Positions 31,520 through 40,248 of a DNA stretch of 44,921 bases are shown piece after piece (within the stretch, counting starts at the first letter, position 1; every line of letters starts with the position of its first letter). Source of the stretch: PVC group bacterium (GTDB taxonomy: Bacteria; Verrucomicrobiota; Kiritimatiellia; CAIKKV01; CAITUY01); the NCBI GenBank assembly GCA_945890715.1, contig CAMDCX010000013.1, positions 1 to 44,921 on the forward strand, written 5' to 3'. Below the pieces are notes generated by a model. That model had not been told where the DNA came from. It saw nothing but the letters and a program-made list of their open reading frames with translations, and made no database searches. The position numbers were made by a program, and so were the translations under genes.

Positions 31520-33204
31520 TGTATCTTGAAATACGAAAACCTGATGACAGCGTAAAGGTGACGGAATTGCCTGCCGGGCTTTATTCGGTCGGCTCCGAGC
31601 CCGAGAACCAGATTATGCTTCCCGGATCGGGGGTCTCCGGTCGTCATCTGATCCTGAATCTCAGAGGCGGCACGTGCTGGATTGAAGACCTGACATTCGG
31701 GGGGACGCTTCTGGAAGGTGCGGTCATTCATGGCCGGTGTGAACTTCTGGAAGGACAGCGTCTGAAGGCAGGGGGGTATACGCTCCGGCTTTTTTCGGAG
31801 ATTCCCAAGCCGGTTCCAGTTCGTGCTGAACCCGAGCCGGTTCCGGCTACGCCCATCCCGACGCCCGTGCCGCCTGTCCCGCCTGTGCGTGTGCCGTTGC
31901 GGGTGGAGCGTGATGAACGTCTGGTAGCCCGCCGACAGGCGGTCAAACAGCAGATTCATAAGGAATTGCTGGACCGCATGGATATCAAGCGTTTAACGGC
32001 CTCCCATGTGGAAGAGGGGGAGTTGCATCGACGCGTGCTCGCTACGGTGGAGGGGATTGTCAAGGAAGTGGCGCCCCGGTTGCCCCCTGAAATTTTGCCC
32101 CAAACGCTGGTCAAGGAAGTCTATGACGAAGCCGTGGGACTGGGAGCCATAGAGGATTTTCTGGCCGATCCGGATATCACGGAAATCATGGTTAATGGAG
32201 CATTGCGGGTCTATGTGGAGCGTAAGGGTCGGATTGAGCTGACGGATCGTACGTTTCTGGATGACAAGTCCGTGCTCTCGGTGATTGAACGTATTGTCTC
32301 GCCCCTGGGCAGGCGCATTGATGAAAGTCAGCCCTATGTGGATGCCCGCTTAAAAGATGGGTCCCGTGTCAATGCCGTCATTCATCCGCTCTCGCTGATC
32401 GGGCCCTGCCTGACCATTCGGAAGTTTTCAAAGATTCCTCTCACCTCCGATGATTTTATCCGGATGGGAACCTGGACCGAAGGGATGCGGGATTTTCTGA
32501 AAGCGTGCGTTGAGGCTCGGAAGAACATCATCGTTTCGGGCGGAACAGGTTCAGGAAAAACAACCCTGTTGAACGTCCTGAGTAGTTTCCTTCCCGAAAA
32601 CGAGCGGATTATCACCATTGAGGATGCGGCTGAACTTCAACTCAAGCAGGATCATGTGATTTCCCTGGAGTCCCGGCCCCCGAACATCGAGGGGAAGGGT
32701 GCGGTAACGATTCGGGATTTGGTCCGGAATTCCCTGCGTATGCGGCCTGACCGGATTGTGGTGGGGGAATGTCGTGGCGGAGAGGCGCTGGACATGCTCC
32801 AGGCGATGAACACCGGGCATGACGGCTCCCTGACCACGGTTCATGCGAATACCCCGCGGGACGTCATTTCCCGCATGGAAACCCTTGTGCTGATGTCCGG
32901 CATGGATCTTCCCATTCGTGCTATCCGGGAACAGATCACGGCGGCTGTGGATTTGATTATTCATGAGGCGCGGTTGAGTGACGGTTCCCGGCGGGTGGTG
33001 AATGTCACCGAGGTGGTTGGCAGCGAGGGGGAACGTACCACCATGCAGGATATTTTTGTGTTCGAGCAGAAGGGCTTGAATGCGGACGGCAAGGTGATGG
33101 GACGGTTTACCCCGACGGGCGCCATTCCCACGTTTTTGGATGATCTCCGGGCGCGGGGTGTGTCGATTGATCTCTCCCTTTTTGATCCGAAACGGCAGGG
33201 TTGA
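31519..33204 (+). CDS. cpaF: FHA-CpaF (TadA) pilus assembly ATPase fusion
   Basis: A 561-residue fusion. Residues about 5-95 form an FHA-like domain ([22 protein letters not shown], then GGTLLEG) whose usual GR is GS, so phosphothreonine binding may be altered. A Pro-rich linker (about 96-125, [17 protein letters not shown]) follows. The rest is the hexameric secretion ATPase: ITEIMVNG, Walker [10 protein letters not shown] (341-349, Lys347), the acid-rich [31 protein letters not shown] in outline (Walker B) and [16 protein letters not shown] with the catalytic His box. It powers pilin assembly on the cytoplasmic face with TadB and TadC. Confidence 0.93.
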   Translation: MYLEIRKPDDSVKVTELPAGLYSVGSEPENQIMLPGSGVSGRHLILNLRGGTCWIEDLTFGGTLLEGAVIHGRCELLEGQRLKAGGYTLRLFSEIPKPVPVRAEPEPVPATPIPTPVPPVPPVRVPLRVERDERLVARRQAVKQQIHKELLDRMDIKRLTASHVEEGELHRRVLATVEGIVKEVAPRLPPEILPQTLVKEVYDEAVGLGAIEDFLADPDITEIMVNGALRVYVERKGRIELTDRTFLDDKSVLSVIERIVSPLGRRIDESQPYVDARLKDGSRVNAVIHPLSLIGPCLTIRKFSKIPLTSDDFIRMGTWTEGMRDFLKACVEARKNIIVSGGTGSGKTTLLNVLSSFLPENERIITIEDAAELQLKQDHVISLESRPPNIEGKGAVTIRDLVRNSLRMRPDRIVVGECRGGEALDMLQAMNTGHDGSLTTVHANTPRDVISRMETLVLMSGMDLPIRAIREQITAAVDLIIHEARLSDGSRRVVNVTEVVGSEGERTTMQDIFVFEQKGLNADGKVMGRFTPTGAIPTFLDDLRARGVSIDLSLFDPKRQG

Positions 33205-33212
33205 TTCAAATC

Positions 33213-34100
33213 ATGAGTTCAGTAGTCATTTTATGGGTGGTGCCGGGGTTGTACCTCCTTTGCCTGGGCGGGTTGACCTACTTTATTCTTCAGTCATTCC
33301 GGACGGCGGCATCGGATTACGCCACCGCCTATTCCGAGACAACCTCGCGCCAGATGGAGGATCTCTTTCTGTTCATTCCTGCCCGGCGCGTTTTGGAGTT
33401 GGCCTCCGCCTCGGCGGCAATTTGTTTTCTTGCCGGTTTTTTGTTGTTCGGGGGATTTGACGGGAGTTCCTTTACGGTGGGATTGGTTCTGGGCGGCGTG
33501 TGCGCCGGATTCGGGTGGACTATACCCAGGACTGTTCTGGCGGTCATGCGGAAACGGCGACTGCAACGGTTTAATATTCAGTTGGTGGACAGTCTGGTCA
33601 ACATGAGCAATGCCCTGAAGGCGGGGTTCAGTATTCAGCAGGCAATTGAGTTGGTGGTTCGGGAAGGGCAGAGTCCGATTGCCCAGGAGTTTGGTATGTT
33701 TCTTCATCAGACGCGGGTTGGAATGCGGATGGAAGAGGCGATGGAAAGTATGCAGACACGGGTGGGGAGTGACGACCTGGCCCTGATGATCGGCGCCCTG
33801 GAGACCGCCCGCCAGACGGGGGGGAATCTGACCGAGGTCTTTGAGAAAATCGCGCATACCATCCGGGAGCGGATGCGGATTGAAATGCGCATCCGAACCC
33901 TGACCGCACAGGGGCGGTTGCAGGGTCTGATTGTGGGGGCTATGCCCCTTCTCCTCGGGGTAGCATTGTTTTTCCTGGATCCGGGGATGATGCTGGCCTT
34001 TCTGCGATCCGGATTTGGAATCAGCCTTCTGCTGGGGGTTCTTGTTCTCGAAACCATTGGAGCGCTGGTGATCCGGAAGATCATCAAGATTGACGTGTAA
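33213..34100 (+). CDS. tadB: Tad pilus inner-membrane platform protein TadB
   Basis: A 295-residue protein of the T2SS GspF/PilC type. ATG at 33213 is preferred to an upstream TTG. Two N-terminal helices, then the cytoplasmic F-domain (about 125-250): LVDSLVNMSNALKAGFSIQQAIELV, FGMFLHQTRVGMRMEEAMESM, ALETARQTGGNLTEVFEKIAHTIRER, and two more helices at the end. It forms the platform with TadC that couples the CpaF ATPase to pilin extraction. It follows the ATPase gene and ends two bases before tadC. Confidence 0.92.
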   Translation: MSSVVILWVVPGLYLLCLGGLTYFILQSFRTAASDYATAYSETTSRQMEDLFLFIPARRVLELASASAAICFLAGFLLFGGFDGSSFTVGLVLGGVCAGFGWTIPRTVLAVMRKRRLQRFNIQLVDSLVNMSNALKAGFSIQQAIELVVREGQSPIAQEFGMFLHQTRVGMRMEEAMESMQTRVGSDDLALMIGALETARQTGGNLTEVFEKIAHTIRERMRIEMRIRTLTAQGRLQGLIVGAMPLLLGVALFFLDPGMMLAFLRSGFGISLLLGVLVLETIGALVIRKIIKIDV

Positions 34101-34102
34101 TC

Positions 34103-35026
34103 ATGAATGCGGCGATTGAAATAATAGTTTGCCTTCTCTGGGCTGCGTTTGCAGGGCTTTCGACCTGGTATTGCGCCCAGATCCTGAGGCAGGTCACCTA
34201 CGTGACGTTGGCTGATGGACGTCGCCAGGAACGACGGTTGCCGTTTCTTTTCCGCCTGCTGATTCCCCTGGCTCCGAATCTCAATCCGGTTTTCAGCCGA
34301 CCGACTTTTGAAAAGACCAATGCCGAACTGTCCCGTAAAATCGTTTCGGCAGGGTACGGCGGGCTGCTGACCTCGGAGGAACTTCTGGCCTTGAAGGTGC
34401 TGCTGCCGTCGGTGCTGGGGATCCTGCTGGTGGCTCTGATGTGGGCCCTGTTGTCCATGGTGCCGGGAAAGGCAGGACTGGTCTTGCGCAGCCATGAGGC
34501 GTCCTTTATGGGGATCATCCTGCTCTGGTTTTATGCCTATCCCGGGCTTTGGTTGCGAGGCGAGCTTAATGAGCGGCACCGGAAGATTCAGAAATCACTC
34601 CCGTTTGTGCTGGATCTTCTCACCTTGTCGGTCGAGGCGGGTCTTGATTTCATGAGTGCCATGCAACGTATCGTGGAGCGGGGTAAAATCGACGCGTTGG
34701 GCGAGGAGTTGGTGCGGGTGCTTCGGGAGATCCAACTGGGAAAAACCCGGCGGAATGCCTTGCGCGATTTGGGCGAACGGGTGAACCAGAAGGATTTGCG
34801 GTCGGTGATCAATGCCCTGGTGCAGGCGGATGAACTGGGCGTGGGGATCGGGTCTATTTTAAGGATTCAGTCGGATCAAATGCGCCAGCGCCGGTTTGAG
34901 CGGGCGGAGAAAATGGCGAATGAAGCGCCTGTGAAAATGCTCTTTCCCTTGGTCGCGTTTATTTTCCCCGCCGTTTTCCTCGTCCTGTTGGGTCCCATTG
35001 TGTTACAGATTCTCAAGCAGATGTAG
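34103..35026 (+). CDS. tadC: Tad pilus inner-membrane platform protein TadC
   Basis: A 307-residue protein. Helices near 5-22, 92-112, 130-147 and 280-300; the F-domain is at about 165-285: RKIQKSLPFVLDLLTLSVEAGLDFMSAMQRIVER in outline, LVRVLREIQLGKTRRNALRDLGER and SVINALVQADELGVGIGSIL, QRRFERAEKMANEAPVKMLFPLV. These are the TadC signatures. It pairs with TadB. It begins two bases after the tadB stop, with the same reading order found in tad loci elsewhere. Confidence 0.92.
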   Translation: MNAAIEIIVCLLWAAFAGLSTWYCAQILRQVTYVTLADGRRQERRLPFLFRLLIPLAPNLNPVFSRPTFEKTNAELSRKIVSAGYGGLLTSEELLALKVLLPSVLGILLVALMWALLSMVPGKAGLVLRSHEASFMGIILLWFYAYPGLWLRGELNERHRKIQKSLPFVLDLLTLSVEAGLDFMSAMQRIVERGKIDALGEELVRVLREIQLGKTRRNALRDLGERVNQKDLRSVINALVQADELGVGIGSILRIQSDQMRQRRFERAEKMANEAPVKMLFPLVAFIFPAVFLVLLGPIVLQILKQM

Positions 35027-35040
35027 GGTGTGGTTTCGTT

Positions 35041-36327
35041 ATGGCGAAAACAATTCATTTATCGGTTGTGAAGGGACCGGGCGATATCCGGGAAATTCAC
35101 GTCCCCCTCGAAGGCGTCCGGATTGGCCGGTCATCCCGCAACGACATTTCCATCGTCGATAATGCCATGTCCCGGTTTCAATGCCGGTTTTTCTTCAAAC
35201 CCGGTGAAGGGCTTTGGCTGTCGGACTTGGGGAGCGCCAATGGCACTCTGGTCAACAACGCGGTTGTTCAGGAACAGCAATTGAAGGTGAATGATGAGGT
35301 GCTGGCCGGCGACACCCTTTTCCGTGTGATGTGCGCGACGGAGGAGGCTGTCGAGTCCTCTGTCGACCTGGGGCTCAAAAAGGGGGCGGGACTGTCCGAA
35401 TCCTCCGGCGCCCCGGGTATGCGCCGTAAATTGATGGCGATTGCCGGCATGTTGGTGTTGCTGATTGTGCTGATCTGGACCCCGTGGAATAAACTGGCGG
35501 GTGTTTTGACGTGGGAAAAAAAGCCGCTCGTTGAAGCGCCGCGTGAAGTGTTTCCGGATCTGGAGATTGCCTTGGAGCGGGTGGAGGGCTCTGCTTCCAA
35601 TATTTTCCGGTATGCCCTTGAAATCAGGGGAGGCCGCCTGATGGTGCAGGTGGATGATTTGGACAGTAACCGGCACGTGCGACGCGAAAAAAAGGTGGCG
35701 CCAGAATTGCTACGGGATCTGGCGCGCTCCCTGGAAGCCGGTGGTTTCTTTGAGCTTCGGGAGGAGTATATGGGCTTGGCACCGGGCATCCACGAGGCCT
35801 TTGATCTGGCAGTGACCATCGGGGTGAAAACGCGACGCGTCAAGGTGGTCAATCACCTTGAGCCGGAAAGTTTTGCCTCCGTCCGGGCGATCATAGAGGA
35901 ATTCGGAAAGAACGAACTGGGTCTGGCCGCCCTGGCCATTGATCTGGCCACATTGCTGGACAAGGCGCGTGAGGCGTTATTGCAGGGTAAGAAAATGTGG
36001 GATGAGCGCGAGGTGCGAGACGGGAATCTTTTCAAGGCGATCCGGAGTTACACGGAGTGCGAGTGGTATCTTGAAACCATTGAGCCGAAACCCGGATTTT
36101 ACGGGGAGGCGGTTAGCGCCAAAGCCGATTGCCAGCGTGAACTTCAACGCCGGTACGAGGATCTTCTGTTTTTGGCAGAACGGGCGGTCAAACTGCGGGA
36201 CTGGAAAGAGGCGGATCGTCAGTTAAAGGTGATGCGGGATATGATTCCCGATCCGTCTGATGAGCGGTATCGCAATGTGGATAAAAAAATGGTGGATGTG
36301 GGTCGGCATCTTTCGGTGGAAAAATAA
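35041..36327 (+). CDS. Membrane protein with N-terminal FHA domain
   Basis: A 428-residue protein. The FHA domain (about 20-95) is well conserved: VRIGRSSRNDISIVDNAMSRF, then LSDLGSANGTLVNN; the usual His after SR is Gln. A membrane helix is at about 132-150 (LMAIAGMLVLLIVLIWTPW). The exported or distal part has a domain of about 130 residues with paired strands (VQVDDLDSNRHVRREKKVAPELL in outline) and a C-terminal TPR-like helical region (about 315-420). It begins 14 bases after tadC. It may recruit phosphorylated partners to the pilus base (inference); a Ser/Thr kinase is not in this window. Confidence 0.8.
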   Translation: MAKTIHLSVVKGPGDIREIHVPLEGVRIGRSSRNDISIVDNAMSRFQCRFFFKPGEGLWLSDLGSANGTLVNNAVVQEQQLKVNDEVLAGDTLFRVMCATEEAVESSVDLGLKKGAGLSESSGAPGMRRKLMAIAGMLVLLIVLIWTPWNKLAGVLTWEKKPLVEAPREVFPDLEIALERVEGSASNIFRYALEIRGGRLMVQVDDLDSNRHVRREKKVAPELLRDLARSLEAGGFFELREEYMGLAPGIHEAFDLAVTIGVKTRRVKVVNHLEPESFASVRAIIEEFGKNELGLAALAIDLATLLDKAREALLQGKKMWDEREVRDGNLFKAIRSYTECEWYLETIEPKPGFYGEAVSAKADCQRELQRRYEDLLFLAERAVKLRDWKEADRQLKVMRDMIPDPSDERYRNVDKKMVDVGRHLSVEK

Positions 36328-36328
36328 C

Positions 36329-37654
36329 ATGGCACTCCAGGCTTTAAAATTTGGACTAGCGTTTTTGTTATTTGCCTTCAGCCTTCCGGCGGGCGCGCAG
36401 GAGTTGCCCTGTCGCCTGAGTCTGGCGACCATCCCGGACAAGGCGACCGTGACTTGTGATGGCATTTTGCGGGAAGAGACTCCCACAACGATCAATGGCT
36501 TGCGGCCCGGACTTCATTTAATCGAAATTGAAAAGGCCGGCTTTCTTCCGGCCAAGCGAACCCTTACTCTCACGGCGGGTCAGCGCTCATCCGTGGAGAT
36601 TCCCCTGGAACGGTTGACGGGGTTGATTCTGGTGCGATCCATTCCGGACGGAGCCGATCTTGAAATCAATGGGGCACATCGAGGGAAGGCACCCCTGATG
36701 ATCACGGATTTGCCGCCAGGTCGCTACCGGATCAAGGCGTCCTCAGCGGGATATCTGAGTCGCGATGTTGAAATGGAGGTGGTGGATCGTGTTCCGAAGG
36801 CCGTGTTGGTCTCCCTGGTCTCTGATTCCGCCATGCTGACCATTGGGTCTACGCCTCCGGGAGCGGCTGTGACGATCAATGGGCTTTCCAAGGGCGTTAC
36901 CCCCTGCAAATTGGACCGGTTGCCGGCCGGCGAGAACGAGGTCATGGTGTCATTGCCGGAATATGGTGTCTACCGCGCTCGCATCAAATTGCAGGCCAAT
37001 GAGGAACAGACGCTGGATATTCCGCTCAAGGCGTTGCCGTCAGTCTTGACGGTGATCTCAACCCCGGCCGGGGCACGGCTTTTTGTGGATGACACGCTCC
37101 GGGGACAGACGCCTCTCACGCTGGACAGTCTGGAGGCGGGGAGTCATGTTCTCCGCGCGGAACTGGACGGATACGAGACCCAAACCCGACCTGTTGAACT
37201 CAATAAGGCTGAGAAAAAAGTCGAGGGATTTGAGCTGGTCCGGAACGTGGGCGTTGTGTCGATCATGGCTCGACCCAATGGCGTGAGTGTGCTGGTGGAT
37301 GGAGTCGAGAAAGGCACGATCGTGCCGGCTTCCAATGAGTCGGTTGGAAAACTGGATGTGGAGTTGCCGGTCGGGGCCCATGTGGTGTCCCTCCGTTATA
37401 AGGGATATGGCACCGTTGAAAAGCGGGTGACCATTTTGAAGGGGGAGACTGTCACGCTGAAGGAAATCCTGAAACGGTTTTTTGTGGCGGATACCCGTAT
37501 AACCCTGACGACGGGGGAAGTGTTGACGGGCGTACTGAGCGAGAAACTTCCCTCCGGGGATGTAAAGCTGGAAACCCAGCTGGGTATCTACAAGACCCTT
37601 GAATCCTTCCGGATTAACACGATTGAACCTCTGAAGCCGGAAGCGGCAAAGTAG
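36329..37654 (+). CDS. Secreted protein with five PEGA repeats
   Basis: A 441-residue protein starting MALQALKFGL (36329; the upstream part of the frame lies inside the preceding gene). Signal peptide about 1-24 (cleaved after AGAQ). Five PEGA-type repeats of about 70 residues follow: each has a strand with P-x-G-A, a V-D/N-G motif, a G-x-T-P motif, L-x-P/A-G and a Y/H-G-Y end. Examples are SIPDGADLEINGAHRGKAPL, STPPGAAVTINGLSKGVTPC and STPAGARLFVDDTLRGQTPL. The last 60 residues form a separate beta-rich domain (TLTTGEVLTGVLSEKLPSGD). PEGA domains occur in surface-layer and envelope proteins; a role in anchoring the pilus is possible. Confidence 0.82.
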   Translation: MALQALKFGLAFLLFAFSLPAGAQELPCRLSLATIPDKATVTCDGILREETPTTINGLRPGLHLIEIEKAGFLPAKRTLTLTAGQRSSVEIPLERLTGLILVRSIPDGADLEINGAHRGKAPLMITDLPPGRYRIKASSAGYLSRDVEMEVVDRVPKAVLVSLVSDSAMLTIGSTPPGAAVTINGLSKGVTPCKLDRLPAGENEVMVSLPEYGVYRARIKLQANEEQTLDIPLKALPSVLTVISTPAGARLFVDDTLRGQTPLTLDSLEAGSHVLRAELDGYETQTRPVELNKAEKKVEGFELVRNVGVVSIMARPNGVSVLVDGVEKGTIVPASNESVGKLDVELPVGAHVVSLRYKGYGTVEKRVTILKGETVTLKEILKRFFVADTRITLTTGEVLTGVLSEKLPSGDVKLETQLGIYKTLESFRINTIEPLKPEAAK

Positions 37655-37669
37655 CCCACTCACAAAAGA

Positions 37670-37703
37670 AAAACCCGTTCGGCCAGTGACCGGAACGGGT
37701 TTT
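37670..37703. terminator. Bidirectional rho-independent terminator
   Basis: AAAACCCGTTC pairs perfectly with GAACGGGTTTT around a 12-base loop, with A-rich and T-rich flanks on each side. It lies between the end of the Tad operon and the end of the convergent EF-hand gene, and should stop transcription from both. Confidence 0.85.
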
Positions 37704-37728
37704 CCATCAAGCCTTTAGGTGGCTCGAA

Positions 37729-38061
37729 TTACTTTGCAACCGCAGGAGCAATCGGAGCATCGGCAGGCTTGTCGCAAGCCGCTTTTGCGCACTTCTTAGC
37801 ATGAGCCGGCTTGGCCGCCTTGAGTTCTTCAGGAGTCAGAAACCCATCCTTGTCGGTATCAGCCGCTGTGAACTTGGCCTCGCCCTTGGCAGGATCCTTG
37901 CAGGAGGCCTTAAATTCAGCCAAAGACAGCTTGCCATCCTTGTCAGCGTCGGTTTTGGCGAAGAAACCGCCCTTACCCTTACCCTTTTCGCCCGCCATAG
38001 CCGCACCAGCCACCATCAACACCACCGTCGCACATACCACCATCGATACAATCTTCTTCAT
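37729..38061 (-). CDS. Exported EF-hand protein
   Basis: A 110-residue secreted protein. The second of two adjacent ATG codons (38061) is chosen because AAGGAG then stands five bases away. Signal peptide about 1-23 (cleaved after AMA). Two calcium-binding loops are complete: residues 38-49 (DADKDGKLSLAE) and 68-79 (DTDKDGFLTPEE). The tail is Lys/Ala rich with three Cys. It probably binds calcium in the periplasm or outside; the partner is unknown. It ends at the shared terminator and has its own 93-base upstream region. Confidence 0.85.
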   Translation of the reverse strand: MKKIVSMVVCATVVLMVAGAAMAGEKGKGKGGFFAKTDADKDGKLSLAEFKASCKDPAKGEAKFTAADTDKDGFLTPEELKAAKPAHAKKCAKAACDKPADAPIAPAVAK

Positions 38062-38157
38062 CATAACTCCTTGTTGTTTGTCCCTTTATTGAGACATGAT
38101 TGATAAAACGATTGAAGTAGGCTGTTTATTGTGCCCGGCGAAACTTTTTTTAATTTT

Positions 38158-38472
38158 TCAGGGTAGCCAGCCGGATTCAACCTCGAGGACGGAGCAGGCT
38201 TTTCCACCTCCCCAAGCCAGACGCCACGGCTTGAGGTTGCGAATGATCTTAACGGGTCGGTGGTGTTCATCCAGAAAGACCCCATCAATCGGAAACCGCA
38301 TAAAACAGGTATGAATGGAACGGCAGCGGGGAATCAGCAATCCCCGGCCGACTTCAAGGCGGGGTTTTCCCATGAGGCCAAGAGCCCGTTTCCAGAAGGT
38401 GTCGGCCCGGTCGACGTGGGTCAACATCGGGAAGCGCTCCTGAAGCGAGACCGCCATGGCGTCAGGTTTCAT
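38158..38472 (-). CDS. DUF192 domain protein
   Basis: A 104-residue protein with the DUF192 pattern: THVDRADTFWKRALGLMGK, then GLLIPRCRSIHTCFMRFPIDGVFLDEHHRPVK in outline, with the conserved C-x-F-M-R-F-P-I-D-x-x-F-L-D core. The family includes stand-alone small proteins, usually of unknown function. The 5' end overlaps the end of the upstream glycosyltransferase gene by 11 bases, so it is probably transcribed with the polysaccharide cluster. Confidence 0.87.
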   Translation of the reverse strand: MKPDAMAVSLQERFPMLTHVDRADTFWKRALGLMGKPRLEVGRGLLIPRCRSIHTCFMRFPIDGVFLDEHHRPVKIIRNLKPWRLAWGGGKACSVLEVESGWLP

Positions 38473-39472
38473 ATCCCGAAATGGTGCGGCAGGTGCGGCG
38501 ACGGATGTGAGTGAGACCCCAGCGAATCAACTGGAAAAACGAGGGCGGCGTAATCGCGATCAGCCGGGCAAAAAACTTATGGAGCGGGGGGTGAGACGCC
38601 TGGTGAACATGTTTGTGGTAGGCAGCCAGCGAAAAGGCACGGTCGGCTCGCAGATAGCCGTACCAGAGCAGGGTGCCGGTGCCATGGGCGGTGTCCATGG
38701 ACTCATTGGAATTTTCACAGGCCTCCGTGCCGTAAATCGGTTCCAGCGCCCGGGTCATCCGCGACCAGCCGGACATGACCTCAAAGGCGGAATGCGTCCA
38801 GGTAAAAATCCGCGCGGTTCCGCACCGGTTGAGGACAAGCGGTTTGGCAATCAAATGAATTGTCTGTCCCTTGAGGCTTTCCAGAATCATCCCCACATGG
38901 GCGAAGTAGGAGTCAAGGTAGGGTTCCCGTTTTGCTGTCGCCCAAAGTCGGCGGTTGATGACACAGGCTCCGATAAACCCGATGGACCATGCTTCGGTCT
39001 GAAAAAATTCCTCCACCGGCTTTGGGACATCCTGTTTCAGAGGGAGCGATTGTTCATGCAGGACCAGAGTCAGCGTTTCATCCACCGAGGCGTAGTTGAC
39101 GTAGACGAAGGGTAACTCGACAGAGGCGTTTTCAAGAACAGTCAGTACGGTCGATACGGCTTCGGGAATCATCCGGTCATCTTCGCCGATCATCCAGGCA
39201 TATCGGCAGGGGCAAAGATCCACCGATTTGAGGATGTTCCGGTCAATTCCCAGATTGACCGGGTTCCGGTCATGGAGGATGTGGGGATACTGGGTGCGAA
39301 GCCGGGTGACGACCTCCACATTGGTGTCATCAGTCGAGTCGTCGGATAAAATGATGGGAATTTTCCGGTCGCCAATGGAGCGGATGATGGACTCCACGCA
39401 GGCTGAAAGCTGATCCGGCCGTTTGTAGGTCGGAATGCAAATACCCAGTAGATCAGAAGGTGTAGAGTCCAT
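38462..39472 (-). CDS. Glycosyltransferase family 2
   Basis: A 336-residue GT-A transferase. GICIPTYKRPDQLSACVESI is the N-terminal strand-loop, LSDDSTDDT gives the nucleotide-binding region, and GEDDRMI (about 96-102) is the Asp-x-Asp-like metal motif. It would add a sugar from a nucleotide sugar to a growing surface glycan on the inner face of the membrane. Donor and acceptor cannot be predicted. It lies last of the five transferase genes, six bases after the preceding one. Confidence 0.88.
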   Translation of the reverse strand: MDSTPSDLLGICIPTYKRPDQLSACVESIIRSIGDRKIPIILSDDSTDDTNVEVVTRLRTQYPHILHDRNPVNLGIDRNILKSVDLCPCRYAWMIGEDDRMIPEAVSTVLTVLENASVELPFVYVNYASVDETLTLVLHEQSLPLKQDVPKPVEEFFQTEAWSIGFIGACVINRRLWATAKREPYLDSYFAHVGMILESLKGQTIHLIAKPLVLNRCGTARIFTWTHSAFEVMSGWSRMTRALEPIYGTEACENSNESMDTAHGTGTLLWYGYLRADRAFSLAAYHKHVHQASHPPLHKFFARLIAITPPSFFQLIRWGLTHIRRRTCRTISGYET

Positions 39473-39477
39473 GCGGG

Positions 39478-40248
39478 TTATCTCTTAGCGTAAGGCGGGC
39501 GCCCTTTCCAGCCCAGTTTTCGCAATCCTCTGCCCCCCAGCGTAATCGCGGAGCGCCACAGGGCGACCGGCCAGGGGAAGTGACGCCAGAGAAGCCTGAG
39601 ATAGTCGCGCTCCAAGGCCAGATCACGCCGGGTTGAACTGATCCCTGACGCATCATTGTAATTGGCGATGGTTTTGGGGAGGTATTGGAACCGGAACGCC
39701 GGATCACTGAAACATCGCATATTTACCTCCCAGTCGGCCTGAGTGGGATACTTGAGATTGAAGGGGTGATTCAGCAGGGCCTGGCGGGGATAGAAGACTG
39801 CCTGATGACAGAGGTTGGTTAAGGCGAGTTTGGACGCGGAGAACGGCCCGTCATAGGTGCGGCTTGACTGGCGCCACCAGGCGTTTCCATAGTAAATGGT
39901 TCGCTTGTCCTGAAGGAGCGGGAGGATGGCTGCAAGATCGACAGCCAGGGTGTCGTCGCTTCCCAGGAAAAGGATCCAATCCCCGGCCGCCCGGCGAACG
40001 CCTTTGTTCATGGCGTCATAGATTCCCGTATCCGGCTCACTGGACCAGAAGGCAATCTGGTCCTCATACCGGCGAAGCAAATCCACCGTGCCGTCTGTGG
40101 AGCCTCCGTCGATGACCCCATACTCCACACGGGGAGCCTGATGGGCGATTACGCTCTGGATGCAGGCGTCCAGCGTGGAGGCGCCGTTCCGGACAACGGT
40201 GATAATGGTGAGAATCGGGGCGTCAGCCCCCGGTAAGCAGGTGTTCAT
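39478..40248 (-). CDS. Glycosyltransferase family 2 (WcaA/EpsE-like)
   Basis: A 256-residue GT2 enzyme. The start MNTCLPGADAPILTIITVVRN (40248) is chosen; the long frame upstream lies in the neighbouring gene and has no family match. TIITVVRNGASTLDACIQSV, YGVIDGGSTDGTVDLL and FLGSDDTLA (the DxD region) are clear, with HQAVFYPRQAL typical of colanic-acid-type transferases. It overlaps the next gene's 3' end by 26 bases, an unusually long overlap that implies tight coupling. Confidence 0.88.
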   Translation of the reverse strand: MNTCLPGADAPILTIITVVRNGASTLDACIQSVIAHQAPRVEYGVIDGGSTDGTVDLLRRYEDQIAFWSSEPDTGIYDAMNKGVRRAAGDWILFLGSDDTLAVDLAAILPLLQDKRTIYYGNAWWRQSSRTYDGPFSASKLALTNLCHQAVFYPRQALLNHPFNLKYPTQADWEVNMRCFSDPAFRFQYLPKTIANYNDASGISSTRRDLALERDYLRLLWRHFPWPVALWRSAITLGGRGLRKLGWKGRPPYAKR

